From positions 555,473-619,472 of the forward strand of contig NZ_JACSPU010000001.1 in NCBI RefSeq assembly GCF_014836985.1: a stretch of DNA of 64,000 nt, given 5' to 3'. This document shows, piece after piece, positions 34,635 through 43,267 of this stretch (position 1 is its first letter; every line of letters starts with the position of its first letter). Source of the stretch: Planococcus wigleyi (GTDB taxonomy: Bacteria; Bacillota; Bacilli; Bacillales_A; Planococcaceae). The translations under genes and the position numbers were made by a program. Below the pieces are notes generated by a model. The model saw nothing but the letters and a program-made list of their open reading frames with translations. It was not told the origin of the DNA and did no database searches.

Positions 34635-36113
34635 ATGGAAAATTCAAAAAGGCCGCTGATTTTGGCTTCTGTCATGCTGGCCATGTTCGTCAGTGCGGTT
34701 GAAGCCACAATCGTCTCGACCGCAATGCCCAGCATTGCTTCTGAGCTGGGCGGCTTTTCAAAATACAGTTGGGTGTTCTCAGCTTATTTACTGATGAGTA
34801 CCGTAACGGTTTTAATCTACGGGAAATTATCCGATATTTTTGGGCGAAAGCGGGTATTCGCTTTTGGCATGCTGCTCTTTTTAGTCGGTTCGCTTTTATG
34901 CGGATTAGCCAATTCTATCGAAGAATTGATATTTTATCGCTTTATTCAAGGCATGGGGGCAGGGGCAGTCATGCCGATTGCCACGACTATTGTCGGTGAT
35001 ATTTACTCCAGGGAAGAACGCGCAAAAATACAAGGGTATTTATCGAGTGTCTGGGGAATTTCAGCAGTCACTGGACCGGCAATCGGCGGGATTCTTGTGG
35101 CGACCATCGGGTGGGAATATGTCTTCTGGCTGAATCTTCCTCTTGGCATCGTCTCTCTTCTTGGTGTAGTGCTGTTTTTAAAGGAACCCGCAAATACGAA
35201 GAAACCGGCAATTGACTATAAAGGGGCATTCTTATTAACGGCCGCTTTATCAAGCTTGCTGTATTTATTGGTTGAAGGCGGCGTATCGTTTGATTGGTTG
35301 TCCAGGCAATCGCTCATTTTAGCGGCAGCTAGCTTAGTGCTTATCGCATTGTTTGTCTGGGCAGAACAGAAAGCAGCCGATCCAATGATGCCTTTTGAAA
35401 TCTGGAAGAATAAGACCATTCTGTATGCCAATCTCGTATCTTTGGCGACCGGTGTCATTTTAATCAGCATATCCAGTTATTTGCCGACCTATGTGACCGG
35501 GGTGATGGAACAGCCTGCAGCTATTGCAGGCTTCACTCTGACCGCGATGTCGATTGGCTGGCCACTGGCAGCTTTCTTCTCGGGAAGGTTGCTGCTGAAG
35601 ATCGGCTATTTCAAAACATCTTTAGCTGGCGGAATATTCCTGGTAGCGGGAACATTGTTGTTTGTCTTGATGCAGCCAGGGTTCGGTCCTTTATGGGCAG
35701 CCATGTCGAGTTTTTGCATCGGAATTGGAATGGGGCTGACCAGCACGGCCTTTATTGTTTCGATACAGGCTGCCGTTTCCTACGAACAGCGTGGATCGGC
35801 GACGGCCTCGAATATGTTCATGCGAAATTTAGGCAGCACGATAGGCGTGGCATTGCTCGGCAGCATACTTAATAGTTCTCTGCTGCGTTATTTTGCTGAC
35901 AATGGTGAGAATTATTCGTTAAGCTCAATCAATGATTTATTGAGCGTGGACAGCCGTGCCGGAATTTCAACCCAGACACTGGATTTTCTCCAGCAGGCAT
36001 TGGCTGGTGCGCTCCAGAATGTGTACGTGGTTACTGCATTTTTTGCGCTGCTCAGTTTCATCCTGATCTTTGGGCTTCGCGGACAGAAAGGAGTGAAGAG
36101 CAGTGTCAAATGA
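34635..36113 (+). CDS. MFS drug exporter, DHA2 (14-TM) family
   Basis: 492 aa; ATG 34635 with AAGAGGT upstream. About 14 hydrophobic segments. Family motifs: ATIVSTAMPSIASELGG (motif D1), GKLSDIFGRKRVF (motif A) and the antiporter motif C-like GISAVTGPAIGGILV. It would pump drugs or lipophilic compounds out in exchange for protons. It overlaps the LysR-type regulator gene by 11 bases, so both are co-transcribed. This exporter sits where B. subtilis has nothing between darB and ccpC, so it is an insertion into a conserved neighbourhood. Confidence 0.88.
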   Translation: MENSKRPLILASVMLAMFVSAVEATIVSTAMPSIASELGGFSKYSWVFSAYLLMSTVTVLIYGKLSDIFGRKRVFAFGMLLFLVGSLLCGLANSIEELIFYRFIQGMGAGAVMPIATTIVGDIYSREERAKIQGYLSSVWGISAVTGPAIGGILVATIGWEYVFWLNLPLGIVSLLGVVLFLKEPANTKKPAIDYKGAFLLTAALSSLLYLLVEGGVSFDWLSRQSLILAAASLVLIALFVWAEQKAADPMMPFEIWKNKTILYANLVSLATGVILISISSYLPTYVTGVMEQPAAIAGFTLTAMSIGWPLAAFFSGRLLLKIGYFKTSLAGGIFLVAGTLLFVLMQPGFGPLWAAMSSFCIGIGMGLTSTAFIVSIQAAVSYEQRGSATASNMFMRNLGSTIGVALLGSILNSSLLRYFADNGENYSLSSINDLLSVDSRAGISTQTLDFLQQALAGALQNVYVVTAFFALLSFILIFGLRGQKGVKSSVK

Positions 36114-36978
36114 AGAATTGATCATTAAAGTGCTTGCGGAAGAAGGGAATATGAGAAAAGCGGCAGAGCGGCTGTTTTTATCCCAGCCGGCTTTATCCCA
36201 ACGCCTTCAAACAATCGAGAAGGATTGGGGACAGCAATTGTTCATCCGTTCTCAAAAAGGGTTATCTCCTACACCAGCGGGAGAATTGGTGATTCAATAC
36301 GCCAATGAAACCATCCAGCGCAAAGAAGAAGTTTTCGAAGTGCTGCACACGTTGACATCTAAAGTTCACGGCACTTTGAAAATTGCATGCGCGACAATCA
36401 TCGGCCAGAACTGGCTGCCCAAAGTGCTGAAGGATTTCGTCACGCTTTACCCGGAAGCCAAAATTCAATTGATTACCGGCTGGAGTTCTGAAATCGTCCG
36501 TTCGCTGTACGAAGGAGAAGCACATATCGGAATTGTACGGGGCCATACAGATTGGAAAGGGCCGAAACTCCATTTATTCAAAGATACGTTGTATCTTGTA
36601 GATAAGGAAATTCGATCATTGGAAGAGTTGCTTCAGACGGACCGGCCTTTTATTCAGTTTAAAAGCGACTCGACTTATTACGAAGAGATCCAGCAATGGT
36701 GGCAGAAGCATTTTGCCTCCAATCCGAAACGGCAGATTACAGTAGACCAGATTGAGACTTGTAAGCAGATGGCCGTCAATGGCATCGGCTATGCCATCCT
36801 GCCTTCCATTACATTGACCGGCACTGAAGATGTCCATATGATGCCTTTGACAAACAATAAAGAAGAACTTGAATTGACGCGGGATACATGGCTGATTGGC
36901 TATGAATCAGCATTCCAGCTTCGCCAAGTAGAGGCATTTGTCAATATAGTCAAAAAACATGCCGCTTTATTAAGGTGA
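36103..36978 (+). CDS. ccpC: LysR-type regulator, CcpC-like
   Basis: 291 aa; GTG 36103 with AAAGGAG nine bases upstream, overlapping the MFS gene. N-terminal helix-turn-helix NMRKAAERLFLSQPALSQRLQ and co-inducer domain from ~90. B. subtilis CcpC (YkuM, 293 aa), at the same place between ykuL and dapH, represses citrate synthase and aconitase genes when citrate is low. Synteny and length support the match, but the flavodoxin genes found next in B. subtilis are missing and the coupling to an MFS exporter could mean a different regulon. Confidence 0.75.
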   Translation: MSNEELIIKVLAEEGNMRKAAERLFLSQPALSQRLQTIEKDWGQQLFIRSQKGLSPTPAGELVIQYANETIQRKEEVFEVLHTLTSKVHGTLKIACATIIGQNWLPKVLKDFVTLYPEAKIQLITGWSSEIVRSLYEGEAHIGIVRGHTDWKGPKLHLFKDTLYLVDKEIRSLEELLQTDRPFIQFKSDSTYYEEIQQWWQKHFASNPKRQITVDQIETCKQMAVNGIGYAILPSITLTGTEDVHMMPLTNNKEELELTRDTWLIGYESAFQLRQVEAFVNIVKKHAALLR

Positions 36979-37045
36979 AGCGGGTGAATTATTATGCAAT
37001 ATCAGATATAATAACAGCATCACATAATAGAAAGAGGTTATATTG

Positions 37046-37759
37046 ATGAAACAGATGGATGCAAATGAAATTATCTCGTACATACAGAATGCCAAAAAAT
37101 CTACACCCGTTAAAGTATACATAAAAGGACAGGGCGTCGCTGATTTGGATTATGGAACAGATTCCAAAGTATTCGGAGAAGGCAGTTCAGTTACTGTATT
37201 TGGTGAATGGGCAGATATTCAAAAGGCATTGGAAGCGAATGCTTCTGTCATCGAAGATTCGGTTGTAGAGAACGACCGCAGAAATTCAGCCATTCCATTA
37301 TTGGATATGAAAAACATCAACAGCCGCATTGAACCGGGTGCGTTTATCCGTGAAAACGTGGAAATCGGCAATAATTGTGTCATCATGATGGGCGCTGTCA
37401 TCAATATCGGCTCTGTTATCGGAGATGGAACAATGATCGATATGGGCGTTATATTAGGCGGCCGTGCAACTGTCGGCAAAAACTGCCATATCGGAGCCGG
37501 CGCTGTACTGGCCGGCGTGATCGAGCCGGCATCAGCTACCCCTGTCATCGTCGAAGATAATGTAATGATCGGAGCCAATGCAGTAGTTCTTGAAGGGGTT
37601 CGCATCGGCAAAGGCGCCGTAGTTGCTGCAGGGGCTATCGTGATTGAAGACGTTCCTGAAAACTCGGTAGTAGGTGGAACTCCAGCTCGCGTATTGAAAT
37701 TGATGGATGAGAAAACACGTTCGAAAACTGAAATCAAACAAGAACTAAGACAGCTGTAA
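37046..37759 (+). CDS. dapH: tetrahydrodipicolinate N-acetyltransferase
   Basis: 237 aa; ATG 37046 with AAAGAGG. First step of the acetylase branch of DAP/lysine synthesis: acetyl-CoA plus tetrahydrodipicolinate. The C-terminal two-thirds is a left-handed beta-helix of hexapeptide repeats ([39 protein letters not shown]). The N-terminal ~90 residues are the DapH-specific domain ([18 protein letters not shown]). dapL follows 12 bases later, as in B. subtilis ykuQ-ykuR. Confidence 0.95.
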   Translation: MKQMDANEIISYIQNAKKSTPVKVYIKGQGVADLDYGTDSKVFGEGSSVTVFGEWADIQKALEANASVIEDSVVENDRRNSAIPLLDMKNINSRIEPGAFIRENVEIGNNCVIMMGAVINIGSVIGDGTMIDMGVILGGRATVGKNCHIGAGAVLAGVIEPASATPVIVEDNVMIGANAVVLEGVRIGKGAVVAAGAIVIEDVPENSVVGGTPARVLKLMDEKTRSKTEIKQELRQL

Positions 37760-37771
37760 TTGGTGAATCCA

Positions 37772-38887
37772 ATGGAATTAGTGAAAATCAGAAGAGATCT
37801 GCATCAAATTCCGGAAATTGGTTTTCAGGAAGTTAAAACACAGGCTTATCTATTGGAAGCCATTTCGCGATTGCCTCAAGAGCGGCTGGAAGTGGTGGAA
37901 TGGCGTACCGGCATCGCGGTTAAAGTGCGGGGCAGCCATCCCAAGAAGCGGATTGGCTGGCGTACGGACATCGATGCTCTGCCGATTACAGAAGAGACCG
38001 GATTCGATTTCAAATCGACTCATCCCGGATATATGCATGCCTGTGGACATGATGTCCATATGGCGGTAGCACTCGGGTTGCTTGAAAAGCTGATTGACAA
38101 ACCCATCAAGGATGATGCCGTGATTTTGTTTCAGCCTGCAGAAGAAGGTCCAGGAGGAGCATTGCCATTTCGTGAATGGCTGAAAAATGACAAACCGGAT
38201 TTTCTTCCGGACGTGATTTGTGCGCTGCATATTGCGCCTGAGCTGCCGGTCGGTACAGTCGGCACCCGGCCAGGTTTGCTGTTTGCCAATACGTCCGAGC
38301 TGTTTATCGACCTCCGGGGCAAAGGCGGCCATGCAGCCTATCCACATTTGACGGAAGATATGGCCGTTGCTGCTGCTTCGTTATTGATTCAGCTGCAGAC
38401 CATCGTCAGCCGAACTGTTAATCCGATGGACTCTGCCGTTCTGACGGTCGGCAAAATGACTGCCGGAACGGTGCAAAATATTATTGCTGAGCATGCACGT
38501 TTGGAAGGGACAATCCGTACGCTGAACAGTGAATCCATGGTTCATATGAAGCGACGGATTGAAGCTATCTGCCGGGCTGTCGAAGAAGCCAATCATTGCA
38601 AGGTCACCATCGATTACGGTTCAGGGTATTTGGAAGTCAATAATAACGAGGCACTGGCGGAGAAGTTTCTCCGTTATGCCAGCGAATCTGAAGGCGTTCA
38701 AGCCATTCGCAGCGAAGCGGCTATGACAGGCGAAGATTTTGGTTACTTTACCGAACAGCTGCCAGGACTGATGTTTTGGGCAGGAGTTTCTTCACCTTAT
38801 GGATTGCATCACGCGAAACTGGATCCGGATGAAAAAATTCTGGACTTAATGCCAGGGTTTATCCATGGATTCATGTCAGAATTGTAG
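37772..38887 (+). CDS. dapL: N-acetyldiaminopimelate deacetylase
   Basis: 371 aa M20D-family metal hydrolase that releases L,L-DAP from its N-acetyl form. ATG 37772 gives [20 protein letters not shown], matching the family N-terminus; the ribosome site is weak (GGTGA), so coupling to dapH is likely. Metal ligands in [15 protein letters not shown] and [10 protein letters not shown], dimerisation/lid region [13 protein letters not shown], and a late MTGEDFGYF. Provides DAP for lysine and possibly the cell wall. Confidence 0.93.
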   Translation: MELVKIRRDLHQIPEIGFQEVKTQAYLLEAISRLPQERLEVVEWRTGIAVKVRGSHPKKRIGWRTDIDALPITEETGFDFKSTHPGYMHACGHDVHMAVALGLLEKLIDKPIKDDAVILFQPAEEGPGGALPFREWLKNDKPDFLPDVICALHIAPELPVGTVGTRPGLLFANTSELFIDLRGKGGHAAYPHLTEDMAVAAASLLIQLQTIVSRTVNPMDSAVLTVGKMTAGTVQNIIAEHARLEGTIRTLNSESMVHMKRRIEAICRAVEEANHCKVTIDYGSGYLEVNNNEALAEKFLRYASESEGVQAIRSEAAMTGEDFGYFTEQLPGLMFWAGVSSPYGLHHAKLDPDEKILDLMPGFIHGFMSEL

Positions 38888-38920
38888 GGCGGACAGCTTA
38901 GGCTGCCGTTCTTTTTTTAT
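38888..38920 (+). terminator. terminator of dapHL
   Basis: CGG-A-CAGC pairs with GCTG-CCG around TTAG and is followed by TTCTTTTTTT. Confidence 0.75.
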
Positions 38921-38926
38921 GGAGAA

Positions 38927-39011
38927 AAATAGGAAGGGAGAGAGGATGGACGTTTAACCGCCAGCCCAGGAAAAAAGGCGTTACAACGAGATGCCTGTCT
39001 TCCTATTTTAC
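38927..39011. repeat. long-range inverted repeat with inner hairpin
   Basis: AAATAGGAAG (from ~38928) pairs with CTTCCTATTT (to ~39011) over ~65 bases. Inside, AGGCGT/ATGCCT forms another stem. It lies upstream of the ECF-type promoter, so it is not in the leader of the following operon. Could be an RNA element on an unseen transcript, or a degenerate repeat. No family recognised. Confidence 0.35.
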
Positions 39012-39068
39012 GGGTACTGCAACAAGCACTTCTTCGTTAAAAATAACTGAAAAATTGTTATGAGAAAA

Positions 39069-39094
39069 TGGAACTATTTAACTTAGCCAGCGTA
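39069..39094 (+). promoter_or_regulatory. ECF-sigma (SigW-like) promoter of the MoxR/VWA operon
   Basis: TGGAAC (39069-39074), exactly 16 bases, CGTA (39091-39094). The B. subtilis SigW/SigM consensus is TGAAAC-N16-CGTA/CGTC; five of six -35 bases and all four -10 bases match. It sits 33 bases before the first gene of the operon. Confidence 0.55.
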
Positions 39095-39126
39095 CTAATA
39101 AAGAGACAAGAAAAAGGGGGATCAAC

Positions 39127-41484
39127 ATGCACAAACGCTTGCTGGCATTTTTGGTTTTTGCATTATTTATCAGTTTGTTTATTGTGCCGCAGGTAACATT
39201 GGCAGCACCGCAAATCACGGTGGATTCCAGCGCCGGTTTTCAAAATAAGGTCAAGTACGAAAAAGGGCTGCCGCTGCAATTTACAGTGACCAATCAAGGC
39301 TCTGCATTTTCCGGAGACCTCGTGCTGAGCTATTCTGAAACCTACAATCTTGGGGCCGGTCTGGCGATGCCGATCGAGCTGGCTGAAGGCGAAAGCAAGA
39401 CCTTGCAGATTGCCTCATCCGGATTGTCGGATATGTATTACACAGGAGGTCCAGGAGACCAGAACATCTTTGTATTTGAAGGTGGCTGGGAAGACGGAAA
39501 ATCCATTGCCTTCAAAGGTGCAAAGATGGTCCAGCCTTCCTATTATTCGCCCATGACGTTATTTGTAGCCACCTTGACGGATAATCCGGACCGTCTGTTG
39601 CCGTTGAAGCAACTGGCGGTTCCGGCAAGCGAAGGAGTGGAAGTGTTTCATCTGAATCAATTAAAAAACTTCTCATTGCCGACCGAAGCACAGGCTTGGG
39701 ACATGATCGATTACTTGGTCATTGATGAGTTTGCCTTTAGTGATTTGCCGGATCCGGCACAACAGGCAATTCTGCAATGGATGCAGCAAGGCGGCAACAT
39801 GATCGTCGGTTCATCCAGCAGCGCAGAAGCTGAACTTGGCAGTTTAAGTGAATACTTGCCATTGGAACTGGGGAATTCGATTGAAGCAGCCGTTCCAGGG
39901 TTGGAGAAGCCAGTACCTGCATACGAAGCGGTTGCTAGAGAAGGAGCCGCTGTCAAGCTGCAGAAAGATGGGCAGGTTTTTGCTGCGACCCAGCCAGTGG
40001 GTACCGGAAGTTTGACGCAGCTGAGCTTTTCTCTTGGAGATGAAACGGTTTCTGCCCAAAAGGGCTATAGCAAGATGATGTCGAACTTCTTTCCGACGTC
40101 GTTGAATGCATACAATTCTATGGGCGGCCAATCGATCCTTGATTACATGAGCTATGAGGTGGGGGATGTCAACGAGCTATTCGACAGCTTTGCTGTGTCA
40201 CGTCCGTTTATCCTTGCTGTCATTTTGCTTTATATCCTCTTGATTGTGCCTGTTCTTTACATTGTCTTGAAGAAAAAAGACAAACGGGAATATGCCTGGT
40301 TCATCATTCCAGGAGTCGCTTTACTGACCTCGATCGGGCTCTTCGCATATGGTGCCAAAGATCGGATAGGCAATCCGCAGATTCAGCAGACCGGTTTTTT
40401 TGAAGTGGACGTGGACAGCGGATTGAACGGTTATTATGTCAATTCTTTGTTGTCAAACCGCGGCGGTAATTATCAATTCACTGCACCTTCATCGACCACC
40501 ATGACTTATCGCATGGCCAGTGAATTTTCAGGCACACAGCCTTACCTTTCTGCAATGATGGAGAAAGGGGCTGCCAACAACCAAATGACTTTGCGTGATA
40601 TGCGCTATTGGTCTGTAGAGTCCATCATGGGCCAGTCGTATATTGAAAACAGTGGGGATTTCACCATCGACTTGGAAGTGGCTGAAGAAAAAATTTCAGG
40701 AACAATCCGTAATAATTTTCCATTCGCTGTCGAAGACGTCTCAATTTGGACAGGGACACGCCTTTTGGATCTGGGCGATTTGAACCCAGAACAGGAACTA
40801 GCAGTGGACGAGAAAATCCAGTCAGCTATTTTGTCGCCTGCCGCTGCTATCGGCCAATCCTATGGCTATATGCCGATAGCGGATCTGAAAGAACTGGAAA
40901 AAGCCCGACGCCAGACTTTGCTCTCGACGTCCTATGAACAGATGTCACAGAACGGCAAAACGCCTTATGTGATTGCTTATACAAAAGATGCCATCGTTCC
41001 AATTACTCTTGAAAACCAGCGTGCTTCAGTGGATTCCATTCATTTGATTGCGCAAAGCTTTAAACCGAAATTGTCCTTAAGTGGAGAAATCACGCTAAAT
41101 GCTGATGCTTTTGGGATGGGAATCACCGGGACCACCACTAATGCCTATTCTGAAAACGTCTCAACCGACCCCTACCTGTATTATTTGGAAGAAGGCGAGT
41201 ATGACATGATCTACACGCTGCCTGAGGATATCGAGAAGGACAAATCTGCCTGGGATGAGCTGTCTGTCATTACTTCAGGGCAAAGCTTGAGCGTTTCCAT
41301 TTTGAATGCCGATACCGGGAATTATGAAGAAATTACGGATTCCAATAAAAAATTCACCGATACGGCTAAAAATTATGTGGGGCCGGAAGGGACGATTAAA
41401 TTGAAGCTGAAAATGTCCATGAATTCGGGGAATCCTGAAGTAGTCGTACCGAAAGTTAAATTGAAAGGAGTGATTACCCCGTGA
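39127..41484 (+). CDS. large membrane protein heading the ABC/MoxR/VWA operon
   Basis: 785 aa; ATG 39127 follows AAAAAGGGGG. Signal peptide (residues ~1-26, ending LAAPQ). The outer N-terminal part (~27-355) has beta-rich segments and a ThuA/GATase-like stretch (MIDYLVIDEFAF..GGNMIVGSSSS). Two TM segments at ~358-378 and ~390-408, then a second large outside beta-rich domain. No catalytic motif was recognised. The stop overlaps the ABC ATPase gene by 4 bases, so it probably works with that transporter as an extracytoplasmic partner. Confidence 0.72.
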   Translation: MHKRLLAFLVFALFISLFIVPQVTLAAPQITVDSSAGFQNKVKYEKGLPLQFTVTNQGSAFSGDLVLSYSETYNLGAGLAMPIELAEGESKTLQIASSGLSDMYYTGGPGDQNIFVFEGGWEDGKSIAFKGAKMVQPSYYSPMTLFVATLTDNPDRLLPLKQLAVPASEGVEVFHLNQLKNFSLPTEAQAWDMIDYLVIDEFAFSDLPDPAQQAILQWMQQGGNMIVGSSSSAEAELGSLSEYLPLELGNSIEAAVPGLEKPVPAYEAVAREGAAVKLQKDGQVFAATQPVGTGSLTQLSFSLGDETVSAQKGYSKMMSNFFPTSLNAYNSMGGQSILDYMSYEVGDVNELFDSFAVSRPFILAVILLYILLIVPVLYIVLKKKDKREYAWFIIPGVALLTSIGLFAYGAKDRIGNPQIQQTGFFEVDVDSGLNGYYVNSLLSNRGGNYQFTAPSSTTMTYRMASEFSGTQPYLSAMMEKGAANNQMTLRDMRYWSVESIMGQSYIENSGDFTIDLEVAEEKISGTIRNNFPFAVEDVSIWTGTRLLDLGDLNPEQELAVDEKIQSAILSPAAAIGQSYGYMPIADLKELEKARRQTLLSTSYEQMSQNGKTPYVIAYTKDAIVPITLENQRASVDSIHLIAQSFKPKLSLSGEITLNADAFGMGITGTTTNAYSENVSTDPYLYYLEEGEYDMIYTLPEDIEKDKSAWDELSVITSGQSLSVSILNADTGNYEEITDSNKKFTDTAKNYVGPEGTIKLKLKMSMNSGNPEVVVPKVKLKGVITP

Positions 41485-42416
41485 TTGAAACCATCGGATT
41501 AACTAAAAAATATGGTTCTTTTTATGCGCTGCAGGACTTGAATCTGATAGTTGAAGACAGTACCGTATTTGGATTCGTCGGTGCGAACGGCGCTGGGAAA
41601 TCAACCACCTTTTCGATTTTGGCGACTCTTTTGCAGCCGACATCGGGTGACGCATTCATCAATGGAATAAGCGTCACGAAAAATCCTCAGGAAGTCAGAA
41701 AACAGATCGGCTATATGCCGGATTTCTTCGGTGTCTACGATCAGCTGAAAACTGAAGAGTACTTGGATTTTTATGGGGCGAGCTATGGCATCAAGCCGAA
41801 AGAAAGGGCTGCATTGATTCCGAAGCTTTTGGAATTGGTAAATTTGGAGCACAAGCGGTATGACTATGTCGATTTGTTGTCGAGAGGAATGAAGCAACGG
41901 CTATGTTTGGCCCGTGCCTTGATCCATGATCCAAAAATCCTGATTCTTGATGAACCGGCTTCCGGTCTTGACCCGCGTGCCCGTGTAGAAATGCGGGATA
42001 TTTTAAGAGAGCTGAAAGCGATGGGCAAAACTATCCTGATTTCTTCCCATATCCTTCCCGAGCTTGCAGAAATGTGCGACAGCATCGGCGTTATCGATAA
42101 TGGCAGATTGATTGCACAAGGCTCTGTCCATGATATTCAAGCGCAACTGCAAAGCGAAAAAGTGCTGCGCGTTAAAGTAATGGGAGATACACAGCCGGTT
42201 GTTCCATTTTTTGAAATGGATCCCTTCGTTTCTCAGATTGAAGAACAGCGTGACAAAAACACGATTCAGTTTTTCTACCGGGGAGCAGAAGAAGACCAAA
42301 TGCGGATGCTGCAACAGGCAATTGAACAAAAAATTCCGATCCTGTCATTTTCAGAAGAAGAAACCGATCTGGAAGATGTCTTTATGGCGATCACAAAAGG
42401 AGTGGAAATTGGATGA
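41481..42416 (+). CDS. ABC transporter ATP-binding protein
   Basis: 311 aa, GTG 41481 with AAAGGAG upstream and overlapping the previous stop. Walker A GANGAGKSTT, Q-loop region YMPDFFGVYDQL, signature LSRGMKQRLCLARAL, Walker B ILILDEPASGLD, H-loop ISSHILPELAE. C-terminal ~80-residue extension as in DrrA/CcmA/GldA-type exporters. The membrane partner is the overlapping next gene. In this operon setting it may move an envelope component rather than a nutrient. Confidence 0.92.
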   Translation: MIETIGLTKKYGSFYALQDLNLIVEDSTVFGFVGANGAGKSTTFSILATLLQPTSGDAFINGISVTKNPQEVRKQIGYMPDFFGVYDQLKTEEYLDFYGASYGIKPKERAALIPKLLELVNLEHKRYDYVDLLSRGMKQRLCLARALIHDPKILILDEPASGLDPRARVEMRDILRELKAMGKTILISSHILPELAEMCDSIGVIDNGRLIAQGSVHDIQAQLQSEKVLRVKVMGDTQPVVPFFEMDPFVSQIEEQRDKNTIQFFYRGAEEDQMRMLQQAIEQKIPILSFSEEETDLEDVFMAITKGVEIG

Positions 42417-43255
42417 AAACTCTTTCTGCCAATCCAGTATTAATTAAGGAACTTAAATTGCGTTTCCGTAATTTGAAAAGTTTTACGGGCATCCTGTTCT
42501 ATTTGATAGCCATGAGCGTTTTTGTTTTCGGTTTCATCTTTTTGGCCACCTCGCTGACGGGAAGCGGATTCTTCCGTCCTGATGAAAGCTTTATGCTGTT
42601 CAGCAGCATGACCTATATCCAGCTAGGGCTGATTTTATTCATCACTCCCGCATTGACTGCAGGAACCATCAGTTCGGAACGTGAAAAACAGACCTTGAAT
42701 ATTCTGCTGACAACATCTCAAACATCTTTCCAAATCATTTTTGGAAAGATGACATCATCCATCGCTTTTCTGCTGCTGATGATTGTATCTGGGCTGCCTA
42801 TATACAGTCTGGTATTCTTGTACGGAGGGGTTTCTCCCAGCCAATTGCTTTTCATTTTCCTGTTTTATCTGCTGACACTGTTGGCATTAGCCAGCATCGG
42901 CGTCATGTTTTCCACATTAATCCGTAAAACGATTGTCGCGATCATTGCGACCTATGGGGCAATGATCTTCTTTGCCGGCGTCACTGCATTTTTCCTGCTG
43001 ATTTCGGTCCAAGTATCTCAAATGGGCACTGCGGCACCGTCTATGTCGCCGATGGCTCATTTCTGGGCCACCATCAACCCGCCGGCGGTGCTGCTGACTT
43101 TGCTGCAGCCGACGATGGAAGGGCAGTTGCAGAGCTTGACGATGATTCCGGTTCCACTATGGATCGGCTATACGATTTTTTATATTCTGCTGACTGTTTT
43201 CTGCATTTTCATGGCGGTCAAAAAGCTTCGCGTTAATATGAATAAATACAAATAA
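42413..43255 (+). CDS. ABC transporter permease (GldF/ABC-2 type)
   Basis: 280 aa, ATG 42413 overlapping the ATPase gene by 4 bases. Six hydrophobic segments and a short cytosolic N-terminus (SANPVLIKELKLRFRN) ahead of TM1. The conserved ABC-2 element TAGTISSEREKQTLNILLTT follows TM2. With the upstream ATPase it forms a transporter of the exporter class. Substrate unknown. Confidence 0.87.
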   Translation: MKTLSANPVLIKELKLRFRNLKSFTGILFYLIAMSVFVFGFIFLATSLTGSGFFRPDESFMLFSSMTYIQLGLILFITPALTAGTISSEREKQTLNILLTTSQTSFQIIFGKMTSSIAFLLLMIVSGLPIYSLVFLYGGVSPSQLLFIFLFYLLTLLALASIGVMFSTLIRKTIVAIIATYGAMIFFAGVTAFFLLISVQVSQMGTAAPSMSPMAHFWATINPPAVLLTLLQPTMEGQLQSLTMIPVPLWIGYTIFYILLTVFCIFMAVKKLRVNMNKYK

Positions 43256-43267
43256 GGAGGGATTCCC

